From Pseudomonas mohnii (GTDB lineage Bacteria > Pseudomonadota > Gammaproteobacteria > Pseudomonadales > Pseudomonadaceae): 64,000 nt of DNA. The position numbers were made by a program, and so were the translations under genes. Shown in pieces: positions 38,892-49,275 of the stretch (positions are counted from its first letter, which is position 1; each line of letters starts with the position of its first letter). The stretch lies in NCBI RefSeq assembly GCF_900105115.1, contig NZ_FNRV01000001.1, forward strand, positions 5,068,501-5,132,500. The letters are read 5' to 3'. The notes under the pieces were generated by a model. That model was not told the origin of the DNA, did no database searches, and saw only the letters and a list, made by a program, of their open reading frames with translations.

Positions 38892-39902
38892 TTGTCCGCT
38901 CAAGTCATCGCGATTGACGCAATGGGCGGGGACTTCGGTCCCCGCAGCATTGTCCAGGCCAGCCTTGCTTGCCTGTCTGCTACACCCTCGCTACACCTGA
39001 CCCTCGTCGGTCAAGCCTCCCTCCTTGAAGAATTGATCGCTGGCCATTCGGCTGTGGATCGCGCTCGCCTGTCGATTACACCTGCGTCCGAATTCATCAC
39101 CATGGACGAAAAACCGGCCCAGGCCCTGCGCGGCAAGCCTGATTCCTCGATGCGCGTGGCGCTTGAGTTGCTGCGTGACGGCAAGGTCCAGGCCTGTGTC
39201 AGTGCTGGCAACACCGGTGCGTTGATGGCGTTGTCGCGGTTTGTGCTCAAGACCTTGCCTGGCATTGATCGGCCCGCCATGATCGCGGCGATTCCGACGC
39301 AGAAAGGGTACTGCCAGTTACTCGACCTGGGTGCGAATGTCGATTGCAGTGCCGAGCACTTGTTGCAGTTCGCGGTGATGGGGTCTGTCGCGGCAGAAAC
39401 CCTCGGTATTGTTCGTCCGCGTGTAGCGCTGCTGAATATCGGCACTGAAGACATCAAGGGCAACCAGCAGGTCAAACTGGCGGCAACGTTGTTGCAGAAT
39501 GCCCGTGGCATCAATTACATCGGTTTCATTGAGGGTGACGGCTTGTACCGTGGTGAGGCGGATGTCGTGGTGTGTGATGGCTTTGTCGGCAATATCCTGC
39601 TCAAATCCAGCGAAGGCTTGGCCACCATGATTGCCGGACGCATCGAGGCATTGTTCAAGAAAACCCTGATGTCGCGAATGGTCGGTGCATTGGCGCTGCC
39701 GTTGATGAAGCGCCTGCAGGCGGATCTGGCTCCGGCGCGGCATAATGGCGCAAGCTTTTTGGGGTTGCAGGGGATTGTGGTGAAAAGTCACGGTTCTGCC
39801 GGAGTGCAGGGCTTTCAGAGTGCCATTCAGCGTGCCCTGATCGAGATTCAGGAAAACCTGCCTGAACGGCTTCACGGTCGTCTTGCGGATTTGTTGCTTT
39901 AG
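38892..39902 (+). CDS. plsX: Phosphate acyltransferase PlsX
   Basis: Converts acyl-ACP to acyl-phosphate for phospholipid synthesis, at the membrane periphery. The 336-residue protein begins [20 protein letters not shown], with the conserved [12 protein letters not shown] near residue 103 and [14 protein letters not shown] near 230. The start codon is a TTG at 38892, 4 nt after rpmF, because no ATG precedes the conserved N-terminus. Confidence 0.96.
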   Translation: MSAQVIAIDAMGGDFGPRSIVQASLACLSATPSLHLTLVGQASLLEELIAGHSAVDRARLSITPASEFITMDEKPAQALRGKPDSSMRVALELLRDGKVQACVSAGNTGALMALSRFVLKTLPGIDRPAMIAAIPTQKGYCQLLDLGANVDCSAEHLLQFAVMGSVAAETLGIVRPRVALLNIGTEDIKGNQQVKLAATLLQNARGINYIGFIEGDGLYRGEADVVVCDGFVGNILLKSSEGLATMIAGRIEALFKKTLMSRMVGALALPLMKRLQADLAPARHNGASFLGLQGIVVKSHGSAGVQGFQSAIQRALIEIQENLPERLHGRLADLLL

Positions 39903-40027
39903 GCGTTTTCGTCGGACAATGCTTAAATGTGACCGCTCAGTTCAATTGGCCATCCAACTGTCAGTTTCTTGCGTCCCCCAAGAGGGACGTCAATTCTCCG
40001 ACGACAAGATCATTAGGGGCTTGTTAC

Positions 40028-40966
40028 ATGTCTGCTTCCCTCGCATTCGTCTTTCCGGGACAGGGTTCGCAGTCCCTCGGCATGCTGGCCGAGTTGGGCG
40101 CGCAACATCCGGTTGTCCTCGAAACATTCAAAGAAGCTTCCGATGCTCTGGGTTACGACCTGTGGGCACTGACCCAGCAAGGGCCGGAAGAGCAACTCAA
40201 TCAAACCGATAAGACCCAGCCGGCCATTCTGACCGCCTCGATCGCCCTGTGGCGTCTGTGGCTGGCTGAAGGTGGTGCGCGTCCAGCCTACGTGGCCGGT
40301 CACAGCCTGGGTGAATACAGCGCGCTGGTCGCGGCGGGCAGCCTGAGCCTGGGCGATGCAGTGAAGCTGGTCGAGCGTCGTGGCCAACTGATGCAGGAAG
40401 CCGTTCCGGCCGGGCAGGGTGGCATGGCCGCCATCCTCGGGCTGGACGATGCTGACGTAGTGGCGGCCTGTGCTGAAGCGGCACAAGGCGAAGTGGTCAG
40501 CGCGGTCAACTTCAACTCCCCGGGCCAGGTGGTTATCGCCGGTGCCAAGGCGGCGGTCGAGCGCGCCATCGAAGGCTGCAAGGCCCGTGGTGCCAAGCGA
40601 GCCATGCCACTGCCGGTCAGTGTGCCGTCCCATTGCGAGCTGATGCGCCCGGCCGCCGAGCGTTTCGCTGAGTCGATCGCGGCGATCGACTGGCAGGCGC
40701 CGCAGATTCCGGTGGTGCAGAACGTCAGTGCCGAGGTGCCGGCCGATCTGCAAACCCTCAAGCGCGATCTGCTTGAACAGCTCTACAAGCCTGTGCGCTG
40801 GGTCGAATCGGTCCAGGCACTGGCGGCCAAGGGGGCAACTCAATTGGTCGAATGCGGCCCGGGCAAAGTGCTGGCCGGTCTGAACAAACGCTGCGCCGAA
40901 GGCGTATCGACTTCCAACCTCAATACCCCAGACGCTTTCGCTGCCGCTCGTGCAGCGCTGGCCTGA
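40028..40966 (+). CDS. fabD: Malonyl-CoA:ACP transacylase
   Basis: Loads malonyl groups on ACP for fatty acid elongation. The 312-residue protein has FVFPGQGSQSLG at the N-terminus, the nucleophile S93 in GHSLGEYSAL, the catalytic histidine in PVSVPSHCELM near 200 and the end motif VECGPGKVLAGLNKR. ATG 40028 begins the conserved sequence; the frame opens at 39929. Confidence 0.97.
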   Translation: MSASLAFVFPGQGSQSLGMLAELGAQHPVVLETFKEASDALGYDLWALTQQGPEEQLNQTDKTQPAILTASIALWRLWLAEGGARPAYVAGHSLGEYSALVAAGSLSLGDAVKLVERRGQLMQEAVPAGQGGMAAILGLDDADVVAACAEAAQGEVVSAVNFNSPGQVVIAGAKAAVERAIEGCKARGAKRAMPLPVSVPSHCELMRPAAERFAESIAAIDWQAPQIPVVQNVSAEVPADLQTLKRDLLEQLYKPVRWVESVQALAAKGATQLVECGPGKVLAGLNKRCAEGVSTSNLNTPDAFAAARAALA

Positions 40967-40982
40967 ATCAGGAGAAGCTTGC

Positions 40983-41726
40983 ATGAGTCTGCAAGGTAAA
41001 GTTGCACTGGTCACTGGTGCAAGCCGCGGTATCGGCCAGGCTATCGCCCTGGAACTGGGTCGTCAGGGCGCCATCGTTGTGGGCACCGCGACCTCCGCTT
41101 CGGGTGCCGAGCGCATTGCCGCCACCCTGAAGGAAAATGGCATTCAGGGCACTGGCCTGGAACTCAATGTCACCAGCGACGAGTCCGTGGCGGCTGTCCT
41201 GGCGAGCATTCAGGAGCAGTTCGGTGCGCCGGCGATTCTGGTCAATAATGCCGGCATCACCCGCGATAACCTGATGATGCGCATGAAAGACGACGAGTGG
41301 CATGACGTTGTCGATACCAACCTGAACAGTCTGTTCCGCCTGTCCAAGGGCGTTTTGCGTGGCATGACCAAGGCCCGTTGGGGACGAATTATCAGTATTG
41401 GCTCGGTTGTGGGTGCCATGGGCAACGCAGGCCAAGTAAACTACGCTGCCGCCAAGGCCGGTCTGGAAGGTTTCAGTCGTGCACTGGCGCGTGAAGTCGG
41501 TTCGCGTTCGATTACGGTAAACTCGGTGGCCCCAGGGTTCATCGATACCGATATGACCCGCGAACTGCCCGAGGCGCAGCGTGAAGCCTTGCAGGCGCAG
41601 ATTCCGCTGGGTCGTCTGGGGCAAGCACAAGAGATCGCGTCTGTGGTCGCTTTTCTTGCGTCCGACGGTGCGGCATACGTTACTGGGGCTACAATCCCGG
41701 TGAACGGCGGGATGTACATGAGTTAA
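40983..41726 (+). CDS. fabG: 3-oxoacyl-ACP reductase
   Basis: NADPH-dependent reduction of 3-ketoacyl-ACP. The 247-residue SDR has TGASRGIGQAIA near residue 12, NNAGITRDNLMMRM near 88, and the S-Y-K triad in SIGSVVGAMGNAGQVNYAAAKAG (span near 137-157). It ends GATIPVNGGMYMS. An AGGAG site precedes ATG 40983. Confidence 0.97.
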   Translation: MSLQGKVALVTGASRGIGQAIALELGRQGAIVVGTATSASGAERIAATLKENGIQGTGLELNVTSDESVAAVLASIQEQFGAPAILVNNAGITRDNLMMRMKDDEWHDVVDTNLNSLFRLSKGVLRGMTKARWGRIISIGSVVGAMGNAGQVNYAAAKAGLEGFSRALAREVGSRSITVNSVAPGFIDTDMTRELPEAQREALQAQIPLGRLGQAQEIASVVAFLASDGAAYVTGATIPVNGGMYMS

Positions 41727-41837
41727 ATGTGACGGATTGCTTCAAAAAAATGTCATACGAGCTGTCTAAAATCCGTTATAAAGCTGCAATCTATTTATAG
41801 GCAGAGGGCTGCAGGGTTTGAGGAGTGAAGCTTTCAG

Positions 41838-41865
41838 TTGAAAAGCTGAAAAGTCTTTCTATACA
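41838..41865 (+). promoter_or_regulatory. Likely acpP promoter
   Basis: TTGAAA (41838-41843), 16-bp spacer, TATACA (41860-41865), giving a start near 41872 and a leader of about 46 nt that contains the RgsA pairing site. Confidence 0.55.
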
Positions 41866-41895
41866 CTTACCCACTGGCCAGCTGCCTGAATTTGT

Positions 41896-41916
41896 CCATT
41901 AGGAGTGAAAACAAGG
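41896..41916 (+). promoter_or_regulatory. RgsA sRNA pairing site at the acpP ribosome binding site
   Basis: The leader sequence CCATTAGGAGT, one base (G), then AAAACAA is complementary to a segment of RgsA encoded at 48206-48223 on the minus strand: 11 pairs, one bulged base, 7 pairs. The pairing covers the Shine-Dalgarno sequence AGGAG, so it should block translation. Confidence 0.75.
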
Positions 41917-41917
41917 T

Positions 41918-42154
41918 ATGAGCACCATCGAAGAGCGCGTCAAGAAAATCGTTGCCGAGCAACTGGGCGTTAAAGAAGAAGAAGTGATCAACACTGCCTC
42001 CTTCGTTGAAGACCTGGGTGCTGACTCCCTTGACACCGTTGAGCTGGTGATGGCTCTGGAAGAGGAATTCGAGACCGAAATCCCTGACGAAGAAGCTGAG
42101 AAGATCACTACTGTACAAGCTGCAATCGACTACGTTACTAGCCACCAGGCGTAA
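41918..42154 (+). CDS. acpP: Acyl carrier protein
   Basis: A 78-residue acidic carrier protein. The phosphopantetheine attachment site is S37 in [12 protein letters not shown], as in nearly all primary ACPs. It carries acyl chains for fatty acid and lipid A synthesis. It is separated from fabG by 191 nt with its own likely promoter, allowing higher expression than its neighbours, and is followed by a terminator that must let some transcription into fabF or leave fabF to its own promoter. Confidence 0.99.
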   Translation: MSTIEERVKKIVAEQLGVKEEEVINTASFVEDLGADSLDTVELVMALEEEFETEIPDEEAEKITTVQAAIDYVTSHQA

Positions 42155-42183
42155 TAGTTTGTAATCGTTGCTTGCTGTCATGG

Positions 42184-42219
42184 AAAAACCGCACTGCTAT
42201 CACGGCGTGCGGTTTTTTC
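42184..42219 (+). terminator. Intrinsic terminator after acpP
   Basis: AAACCGCAC/GTGCGGTTT stem followed by TTTTTTCTTT. Confidence 0.9.
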
Positions 42220-42263
42220 TTTAGGCCTGATGCAAAGTCGTCATTTCAAAAAAGGAGAGTGCT

Positions 42264-43508
42264 GTGTCGCGTAGACGCGTCGTAGTCACCGGTATGGGTA
42301 TGTTGTCGCCACTGGGCACGGATGTGCCAAGCAGCTGGCAGGGCATTCTGGCTGGCCGCAGTGGCATTGGTCTGATCGAACACACCGACCTTTCTGCCTA
42401 TTCCACCCGTTTTGGCGGCTCGGTAAAGGGTTTCAATGTCGAGGAATACCTGTCGGTCAAGGAAGCCCGCAAGCTCGACTTGTTCATTCAGTACGGCCTG
42501 GCCGCAGGTTTTCAGGCGGTACGCAATGCCGGCCTGGAAGTCACCGATGCCAACCGTGAGCGCATTGGCGTCGCCATGGGCTCGGGCATTGGCGGACTGA
42601 CCAATATCGAAGAAACCAGCCGTACCTTGCATGATTCCGGCCCACGACGGATTTCGCCGTTTTTCGTGCCTGGCTCGATCATCAATATGATTTCCGGTTT
42701 CCTGTCGATCCACTTGGGTGCACAGGGACCTAACTACGCCATCGCCACCGCATGTACCACGGGTACGCACTGCATTGGCATGGCTGCACGCAACATCATG
42801 TACGACGAAGCTGACGTGATGATTGCCGGCGGCTCCGAAATGGCGGCCTGTGGCCTGGGCATGGGCGGCTTCGGTGCCTCTCGCGCCTTGTCGACCCGCA
42901 ATGACGAACCGGCCCGCGCCAGCCGCCCATGGGACAAGGGCCGTGATGGCTTCGTGCTTTCCGATGGTGCCGGTGCGCTGGTTCTTGAAGAGCTGGAACA
43001 CGCCAAGGCCCGCGGCGCGACCATCTATGCCGAACTGATCGGTTTCGGCACCAGTGGCGATGCCTATCACATGACCTCGCCTCCGGCTGATGGCGCCGGT
43101 GCTGCGCGCTGCATCACCAATGCCTTGCGCGACGCCAGGATCAATGGCGATCAAGTGCAGTACATCAACGCCCATGGCACCTCGACGCCTGCTGGCGACC
43201 TGGCGGAAGCCAATGCGATCCGTTCGGTGTTCGGCGATCACGCCTACAAGCTGGCCGTCAGTTCGACCAAATCCATGACCGGTCACCTGCTGGGTGCGGC
43301 GGGCGCGGTCGAGGCGATCTTCAGCGTGCTGGCGATCAACAGTCAGGTGGCGCCACCGACCATCAACCTCGATGAACCGGACGAAGGTTGCGATCTCGAT
43401 TTTGTGCCGCACACCGCGCGCAACATGGATATCGATGTCGTCCTCTCCAACTCCTTCGGTTTTGGCGGTACCAACGGCTCGCTGGTATTCCGCCGGTTCG
43501 CAGGCTGA
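42264..43508 (+). CDS. fabF: 3-oxoacyl-ACP synthase II
   Basis: Elongating condensing enzyme of fatty acid synthesis. The 414-residue protein has the active-site cysteine C164 in [12 protein letters not shown], the two histidines in [11 protein letters not shown] near 305 and [14 protein letters not shown] near 342, and the end [18 protein letters not shown] at 42264 follows AAGGAG. The stop overlaps the pabC ATG by one base. Confidence 0.97.
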   Translation: MSRRRVVVTGMGMLSPLGTDVPSSWQGILAGRSGIGLIEHTDLSAYSTRFGGSVKGFNVEEYLSVKEARKLDLFIQYGLAAGFQAVRNAGLEVTDANRERIGVAMGSGIGGLTNIEETSRTLHDSGPRRISPFFVPGSIINMISGFLSIHLGAQGPNYAIATACTTGTHCIGMAARNIMYDEADVMIAGGSEMAACGLGMGGFGASRALSTRNDEPARASRPWDKGRDGFVLSDGAGALVLEELEHAKARGATIYAELIGFGTSGDAYHMTSPPADGAGAARCITNALRDARINGDQVQYINAHGTSTPAGDLAEANAIRSVFGDHAYKLAVSSTKSMTGHLLGAAGAVEAIFSVLAINSQVAPPTINLDEPDEGCDLDFVPHTARNMDIDVVLSNSFGFGGTNGSLVFRRFAG

Positions 43509-44323
43509 TGGACAGCTGGGTCGACGGTCAGCCGGCTGACGCTTTGTCGCTGAAGGATCGCGGCCTGGCTTATGGTGATGGTCTGTTCGAGACCATTGCC
43601 GTGCGGCGTGGCCTTCCAGTGTTGCTGGACCGCCATCTGCAGCGTTTGGCGAAGGGGTGCCAGCGGTTGGCGATCAACCTTGATCGTGATGCGATGGCCA
43701 CGGAGCTGCTGGCCTACGCCAGGGAGCTGGACGAAGGTGTGCTCAAGCTGATCGTGACTCGCGGCGATGGCTTGCGTGGCTACGCTTTCGATCCTTCAGC
43801 CCAGGCCCGACGTATCCTGTCTGGTAATCCTCCAGCCGTTTATCCAGCCGCCCATGCTGAGCAGGGTGTTCGTCTGTTCCCCTGCACGACACGACTTTCC
43901 ATTCAGCCATTGCTCGCCGGTCTCAAGCACTTGAACCGCCTCGAACAGGTGATCGCCCGCGCCGAATGGCGAGACACCGAACATGCCGAAGGCCTGATGC
44001 TCGATCAGGCGGGGCGCGTGATCGAAGGTGTGTTCAGTAACCTGTTCCTCGTACGCAATGGCGAGTTGATCACGGCCGATCTGAAACGTTGCGGCGTGGA
44101 AGGTGTGATGCGTGCCGAGATATTGTTTCAAGCCGAGTCATTGGGCATTCCCACGCAAATCACCGATATCACCCTCGAACAGCTGCAATGGGCTGACGAA
44201 GTCTTTGTCTGCAACAGCGTGTATGGTATTTGGCCCGTGCATGCCTATGCCGCACTGAGCTGGCCGGTTGGGCCGCTCACCCGTAAACTCCAAATCATTG
44301 CCCGTGCGCTATTGGATGCTTGA
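43508..44323 (+). CDS. pabC: Aminodeoxychorismate lyase
   Basis: PLP enzyme making 4-aminobenzoate for folate. The 271-residue fold-type IV protein has DRGLAYGDGLFETIAVRRG near residue 17, the Schiff-base lysine expected in the AGLKHLNRLEQVIARAEW segment near 140 and EGVFSNLFLVRNGEL near 175. Start ATG 43508 lies on the fabF stop (TGATG). Its place between fabF and mltG is the conserved one. Confidence 0.95.
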   Translation: MDSWVDGQPADALSLKDRGLAYGDGLFETIAVRRGLPVLLDRHLQRLAKGCQRLAINLDRDAMATELLAYARELDEGVLKLIVTRGDGLRGYAFDPSAQARRILSGNPPAVYPAAHAEQGVRLFPCTTRLSIQPLLAGLKHLNRLEQVIARAEWRDTEHAEGLMLDQAGRVIEGVFSNLFLVRNGELITADLKRCGVEGVMRAEILFQAESLGIPTQITDITLEQLQWADEVFVCNSVYGIWPVHAYAALSWPVGPLTRKLQIIARALLDA

Positions 44324-44326
44324 TAC

Positions 44327-45529
44327 GTGAGACGTAAATTCTTGCTGCTGCTGGAAACCGGACTGGTTCTGGCAGGGCTGATGTTGGGCGCTTCTGCCTG
44401 GAAAGTTCATTCGGCGCTGGTGCAGCCGCTGAATATCGCTCAGGAAGAACTGCTGGAGGTGCCCAAGGGCACCACGCCGACCCGCACCTTCTACCGACTC
44501 GAAGCCGATGGCGTCATCAAGGACGCTTTTTGGCTGCGCCTGTACTGGCGTTTCAATCTACCGAAACAACCCTTGCACAGCGGCGAATACCGCATGCTTC
44601 CCGGCATGACCGTAGAAGGTCTGATCGATCTGTGGAAGCGTGGAGAAATGGTGCAGTACAGCGTAACCCTGGTCGAAGGCTGGAACTTCCATCAGGTTCG
44701 CGCCGCCTTGGCCAAGGAAGAGAAACTCGATCACACCCTGGACGGCCTGAGCGACACCCAGGTCATGGATAAGCTCGGCCATGGCGGAATTTTCCCTGAG
44801 GGACGATTCTTCCCTGACACCTATCGCTTCGTTCGTGGAATGTCCGACGCAGAACTGCTGAAAACAGCCTATGACCGTCTCAATGAAGTGCTCGCCAAGG
44901 AATGGGAGCGGCGTGCCCCTGATGCGCCCTACACCGAGCCCTATCAGGCGTTGATCATGGCCTCGCTGGTGGAAAAGGAAACCGGCGTGCCACAGGAACG
45001 CGGGCAGATCGCGGGTGTATTTGTGCGGCGGATGGCGATCGGCATGTTGCTGCAGACCGACCCGACGGTGATCTACGGCCTTGGTGATCGGTACAGCGGC
45101 AAATTGACCCGCGCCCATCTCAAGGAGCCAACGCCGTACAACACCTATGTGATTGCCGGCCTGCCGCCGACCCCGATCGCCATGGTCGGCCGTGAAGCGA
45201 TTCATGCGGCGTTGAATCCGGTGGCTGGCAACAGCCTGTATTTTGTCGCTCGTGGCGATGGCAGCCACGTGTTCTCCGATGACCTGGATGCCCACAACAA
45301 CGCCGTGCGCGAGTTCCAGCTCAAGCGTCGTGCCGATTACCGCTCCAGCCCGGCGCCCGCCACCGTACCCGACACGCAGGAGACCCCGGCCGCGGAAGGC
45401 CAGGCGATTCCGGCTGCTTCACCCGATCCGGCCCCGGAAGCCCTGTCGCCAGTGCCGGCGCAAGATCCCGCACCTGCGCCAGCGACTGCTCCGGAGCCGG
45501 ACGCAGCCGCCCCGCAAAGCCCGCAATGA
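44327..45529 (+). CDS. mltG: Endolytic murein transglycosylase MltG
   Basis: Cleaves nascent glycan strands at the inner membrane and sets their length. The 400-residue protein has one N-terminal helix (FLLLLETGLVLAGLMLGA), a LysM-like segment, and the YceG-like domain with the catalytic glutamate in ASLVEKETGVPQERGQIAGVF near 225 and the QTDPTVIYGLG motif after it. The last 55 residues are a Pro/Ala-rich tail (PAPATVPDTQETPAAEGQ and onward), longer than in E. coli. Start is a GTG 3 nt after pabC. Confidence 0.95.
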   Translation: MRRKFLLLLETGLVLAGLMLGASAWKVHSALVQPLNIAQEELLEVPKGTTPTRTFYRLEADGVIKDAFWLRLYWRFNLPKQPLHSGEYRMLPGMTVEGLIDLWKRGEMVQYSVTLVEGWNFHQVRAALAKEEKLDHTLDGLSDTQVMDKLGHGGIFPEGRFFPDTYRFVRGMSDAELLKTAYDRLNEVLAKEWERRAPDAPYTEPYQALIMASLVEKETGVPQERGQIAGVFVRRMAIGMLLQTDPTVIYGLGDRYSGKLTRAHLKEPTPYNTYVIAGLPPTPIAMVGREAIHAALNPVAGNSLYFVARGDGSHVFSDDLDAHNNAVREFQLKRRADYRSSPAPATVPDTQETPAAEGQAIPAASPDPAPEALSPVPAQDPAPAPATAPEPDAAAPQSPQ

Positions 45530-45539
45530 CTCTGACTAA

Positions 45540-47160
<1,621 letters not shown>

Positions 47161-47307
47161 CCTGGACGCTACCTGTCAGCGGTAAGGCGTTACCAGGCCA
47201 CCGGGGTTGGCGTACAGTTCAACCATGGTGAAAACACTGCCCGCAGTCGAATCGAAATCCATCTGGCCGGAGTCCTCGAGTCCGGCCTTCCCACTCATAC
47301 GATGTAA
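47161..47307 (+). pseudogene. pilZ: pilZ remnant (5' two-thirds deleted)
   Basis: Between holB and tatD, where pseudomonads carry a roughly 118-codon pilZ, only 162 nt exist. In frame with a TAA at 47305, codons from 47191 read RYQATGVGVQFNHGENTAR, then SRIEIHLAGVLESGLPTHTM and stop. This matches the C-terminus of Pseudomonas PilZ as I recall it (GVGVQFNDGDNTAR near its end and the terminal PTHTM). Just upstream, in another frame, PVSGK recalls the PVAGK of PilZ. No start codon or N-terminal domain exists, so no functional PilZ can be made. PilZ is required for type IV pilus biogenesis in P. aeruginosa. The reference sequence is from memory. Confidence 0.8.
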
Positions 47308-47322
47308 GTTGCAGCCCTTTTT

Positions 47323-48111
47323 ATGCTCGTAGATTCCCATTGCCACCTTGATCGCCTTGACCTGGCAGCCCACGACGGATCCCTGGACGCAGCTCTGGAT
47401 GCCGCTCGTCAACGCGGGGTTGGGCACTTTCTGTGTATCGGCGTCAGCGTCGATAACGCGGCTGATGTCAAAGCGCTGGCCGAGCGTTATGACGACGTCG
47501 ACTGCTCGGTTGGCGTGCATCCGCTGGATGTGCAGCCGGGAGCGGCGCCTGCGCTGGACTGGCTGTTGCAGGAACTCAATCACCCGCGCGTCGTGGCGAT
47601 TGGTGAAACCGGTCTGGACTACCACTACGAACCCGAAGCCGCCGAATTGCAGCAGGCGTCTTTTCGACTGCACCTGCAAGCGGCGCAACAAACCGGCAAA
47701 CCGGTGATCATCCATACCCGTGGTGCCCGTGCAGATACCCTCGACTTGCTGCGTGAAGCGGCGCTGCCCCAGGCGGGCGTTCTGCATTGCTTCACCGAAG
47801 ACTGGGACATGGCCAAGGCAGCCCTGGACATGGGTTATTACATTTCCCTGTCCGGTATTGTCACTTTCCGCAATGCCGATGCGTTGCGTGATGTGGCCAG
47901 CAAAGTCCCGGCCGATCGGTTGCTGGTCGAAACCGACTCGCCGTATCTGGCGCCGATTCCCTATCGTGGCAAGCCGAACCTGCCGCAGTATGTGCGAGAA
48001 GTGGCAGAGTTTCTGGCCATGCTGCGCGGTGAACCCTACGAGCGATTTGCCGAGCAGACCACCGAGAACTTCAAGCGATTGTTCCCGCTGGCGCATGTGA
48101 AATCAGTTTAA
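47323..48111 (+). CDS. TatD family metal-dependent hydrolase
   Basis: A 262-residue TIM-barrel hydrolase; family members have 3'-5' exonuclease activity on DNA. The metal-binding HxH motif is in LVDSHCHLDRLDL (H6, H8), the glutamate in AIGETGLDYHYEPEAAELQQ near 92, the later histidines in VIIHTRGA and GVLHCFTEDWDMAKAAL, and the aspartate in LVETDSPYLAPIPYRGKPN near 205. It ends the fab-holB block and is followed by a REP core and the RgsA gene on the other strand. Confidence 0.93.
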   Translation: MLVDSHCHLDRLDLAAHDGSLDAALDAARQRGVGHFLCIGVSVDNAADVKALAERYDDVDCSVGVHPLDVQPGAAPALDWLLQELNHPRVVAIGETGLDYHYEPEAAELQQASFRLHLQAAQQTGKPVIIHTRGARADTLDLLREAALPQAGVLHCFTEDWDMAKAALDMGYYISLSGIVTFRNADALRDVASKVPADRLLVETDSPYLAPIPYRGKPNLPQYVREVAEFLAMLRGEPYERFAEQTTENFKRLFPLAHVKSV

Positions 48112-48115
48112 GGTT

Positions 48116-48152
48116 CGAAGCCGCTTTCGCGAGCAGGCTCGCTCCTACAGGG
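48116..48152. repeat. REP-like element
   Basis: Contains TTTCGCGAGCAGGCTCGCTCC, trimmed here to the palindromic core GCGAGCAGGCTCGC, the same core as elsewhere in the window. Confidence 0.6.
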
Positions 48153-48165
48153 TTAAATCGCAGGC

Positions 48166-48284
48166 AAAAAAAACCCGGGTTCTGGGGGGTGAATCCGGGT
48201 TAAGACCATTAGGAGTAAAACAATGGCACGCGGTCCGTTGGTACCAATATCGGCGTGACACTTGGGGGAGATGCCCCGCCGACA
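48166..48284 (-). ncRNA. rgsA: Small RNA RgsA
   Basis: RpoS-dependent sRNA of about 118 nt that in P. aeruginosa represses acpP and fis (established work, from memory); its PAO1 gene lies beside the tatD homologue PA2959, as here. On the minus strand I see a stationary-phase-type -10 region, C followed by AATACT (48296-48290), a start near 48283, a GC-rich first hairpin, the unpaired seed TTGTTTTACTCCTAATGG (48223-48206), and an intrinsic terminator AACCCGG/CCGGGTT (stem 48201-48195 with 48178-48172) followed by T8. The seed is complementary to the acpP ribosome binding site. The rest of the 48112-48498 gap shows nothing else that I can name. Confidence 0.85.
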
Positions 48285-48289
48285 GTTCA

Positions 48290-48296
48290 AGTATTG
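48290..48296 (-). promoter_or_regulatory. RpoS-type -10 element of rgsA
   Basis: CAATACT on the minus strand, close to the sigma-S consensus CTATACT with the diagnostic C just before the hexamer. No good -35 is required for sigma-S. Confidence 0.6.
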
Positions 48297-48498
48297 ATCA
48301 CTATTGCGCCCAGTCCAGTTTACCGGACACAGTTTTTAAACAATTTTGGAATACGCCCGCTTCGGAAGCGTTCTCATCAGGCGCAGACCCTGTCCGAATT
48401 CATCAGGAAACACAGACATGGTCGGATGATCCGTGCATTTTTGCGTAAGTTAGGCATAATACGCGGCTTCGAATTTTGACCCCTACAGACCTTTTCTT

Positions 48499-49137
48499 AT
48501 GCATAAAGAACCTCGTAAGGTCCGTGAGTTTCGCCGCCGCGAGCAGGAAATTCTCGATACCGCGCTCAAGCTGTTCCTCGAACAAGGTGAAGACAGTGTC
48601 ACCGTCGAGATGATTGCTGATGCCGTCGGTATCGGCAAAGGCACGATCTATAAGCATTTCAAATCCAAGGCCGAGATCTATCTGCGGCTGATGCTCGACT
48701 ACGAGCGCGATCTGAATGAACTGCTGCATTCGGCCGACGTCGACAAGGACAAGGAAGCCCTGTCGCGCGCCTATTTCGAATTCCGCATGCGTGACCCGCA
48801 ACGTTATCGGCTGTTCGATCGCCTGGAAGAAAAGGTGGTCAAGGGCAACCAGGTTCCGGAGATGATCGAGGAGTTGCACAAGATCCGCGCCTCGAATTTC
48901 GAACGCCTGACCTTGCTGATCAAGGGCCGGATCAGCGAAGGCAAGCTGGAAGACGTGCCGCCTTACTTCCATTACTGCGCATCCTGGGCGCTGGTGCACG
49001 GTGCCGTGGCCCTGTATCACTCGCCGTTCTGGAGCAATGTGCTGGAAGATCAGGAAGGCTTCTTCCAGTTCCTGATGGACATCGGCGTTCGCATGGGCAA
49101 CAAGCGCAAGCGCGACACCGACGCCCCGAGCAGCTGA
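48499..49137 (+). CDS. TetR family transcriptional regulator
   Basis: A 212-residue repressor-type protein. The helix-turn-helix lies at about residues 14-60 (ILDTALKLFLEQGEDSVTVEMIADAVGIGKGTIYKHFKSKAEIYLRLML is the domain span). The rest is a helical ligand-binding domain. It corresponds by position to PA2957 of P. aeruginosa, from memory. The downstream neighbour, a MoaA-family gene, is 138 bp away behind a 12-bp inverted repeat, a possible target. The ligand is unknown. Confidence 0.92.
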   Translation: MHKEPRKVREFRRREQEILDTALKLFLEQGEDSVTVEMIADAVGIGKGTIYKHFKSKAEIYLRLMLDYERDLNELLHSADVDKDKEALSRAYFEFRMRDPQRYRLFDRLEEKVVKGNQVPEMIEELHKIRASNFERLTLLIKGRISEGKLEDVPPYFHYCASWALVHGAVALYHSPFWSNVLEDQEGFFQFLMDIGVRMGNKRKRDTDAPSS

Positions 49138-49214
49138 GCCATTCAGTTGCCTTATGACGCCATGAATTCGTTACATGGTGCGATACCGCAGGAATATACT
49201 CAGGCATAGGGCTT

Positions 49215-49246
49215 GCTAAAACTTGATTTGTGAGTCAAGTTTTAGC
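49215..49246. promoter_or_regulatory. 12-bp perfect inverted repeat before the MoaA-family gene
   Basis: GCTAAAACTTGA and its exact complement TCAAGTTTTAGC with an 8-nt loop, ending 29 nt before the ATG at 49276. No U-tract follows, so an operator or an mRNA leader hairpin is more likely than a terminator. Confidence 0.6.
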
Positions 49247-49275
49247 GGTTCGATTTTCTTCCGCCGGAGTGATCC

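Noticed and set aside
47176..47299. 40-codon minus-strand ORF between holB and tatD
   Set aside because: The plus strand of the same stretch encodes the recognisable PilZ C-terminus, which explains the sequence better.
48223..48258. 11-codon ORF (MARGPLVPISA) with a seemingly ideal Shine-Dalgarno sequence (TAGGAG)
   Set aside because: It is the complement of RgsA: the 'ribosome binding site' is the reverse complement of the sRNA seed, which is anti-Shine-Dalgarno by design.
48255..48479. 74-codon ORF before the TetR gene, GTGA overlap with the 11-codon ORF
   Set aside because: It starts inside the RgsA complement, has no good ribosome binding site, and its composition resembles no known protein.
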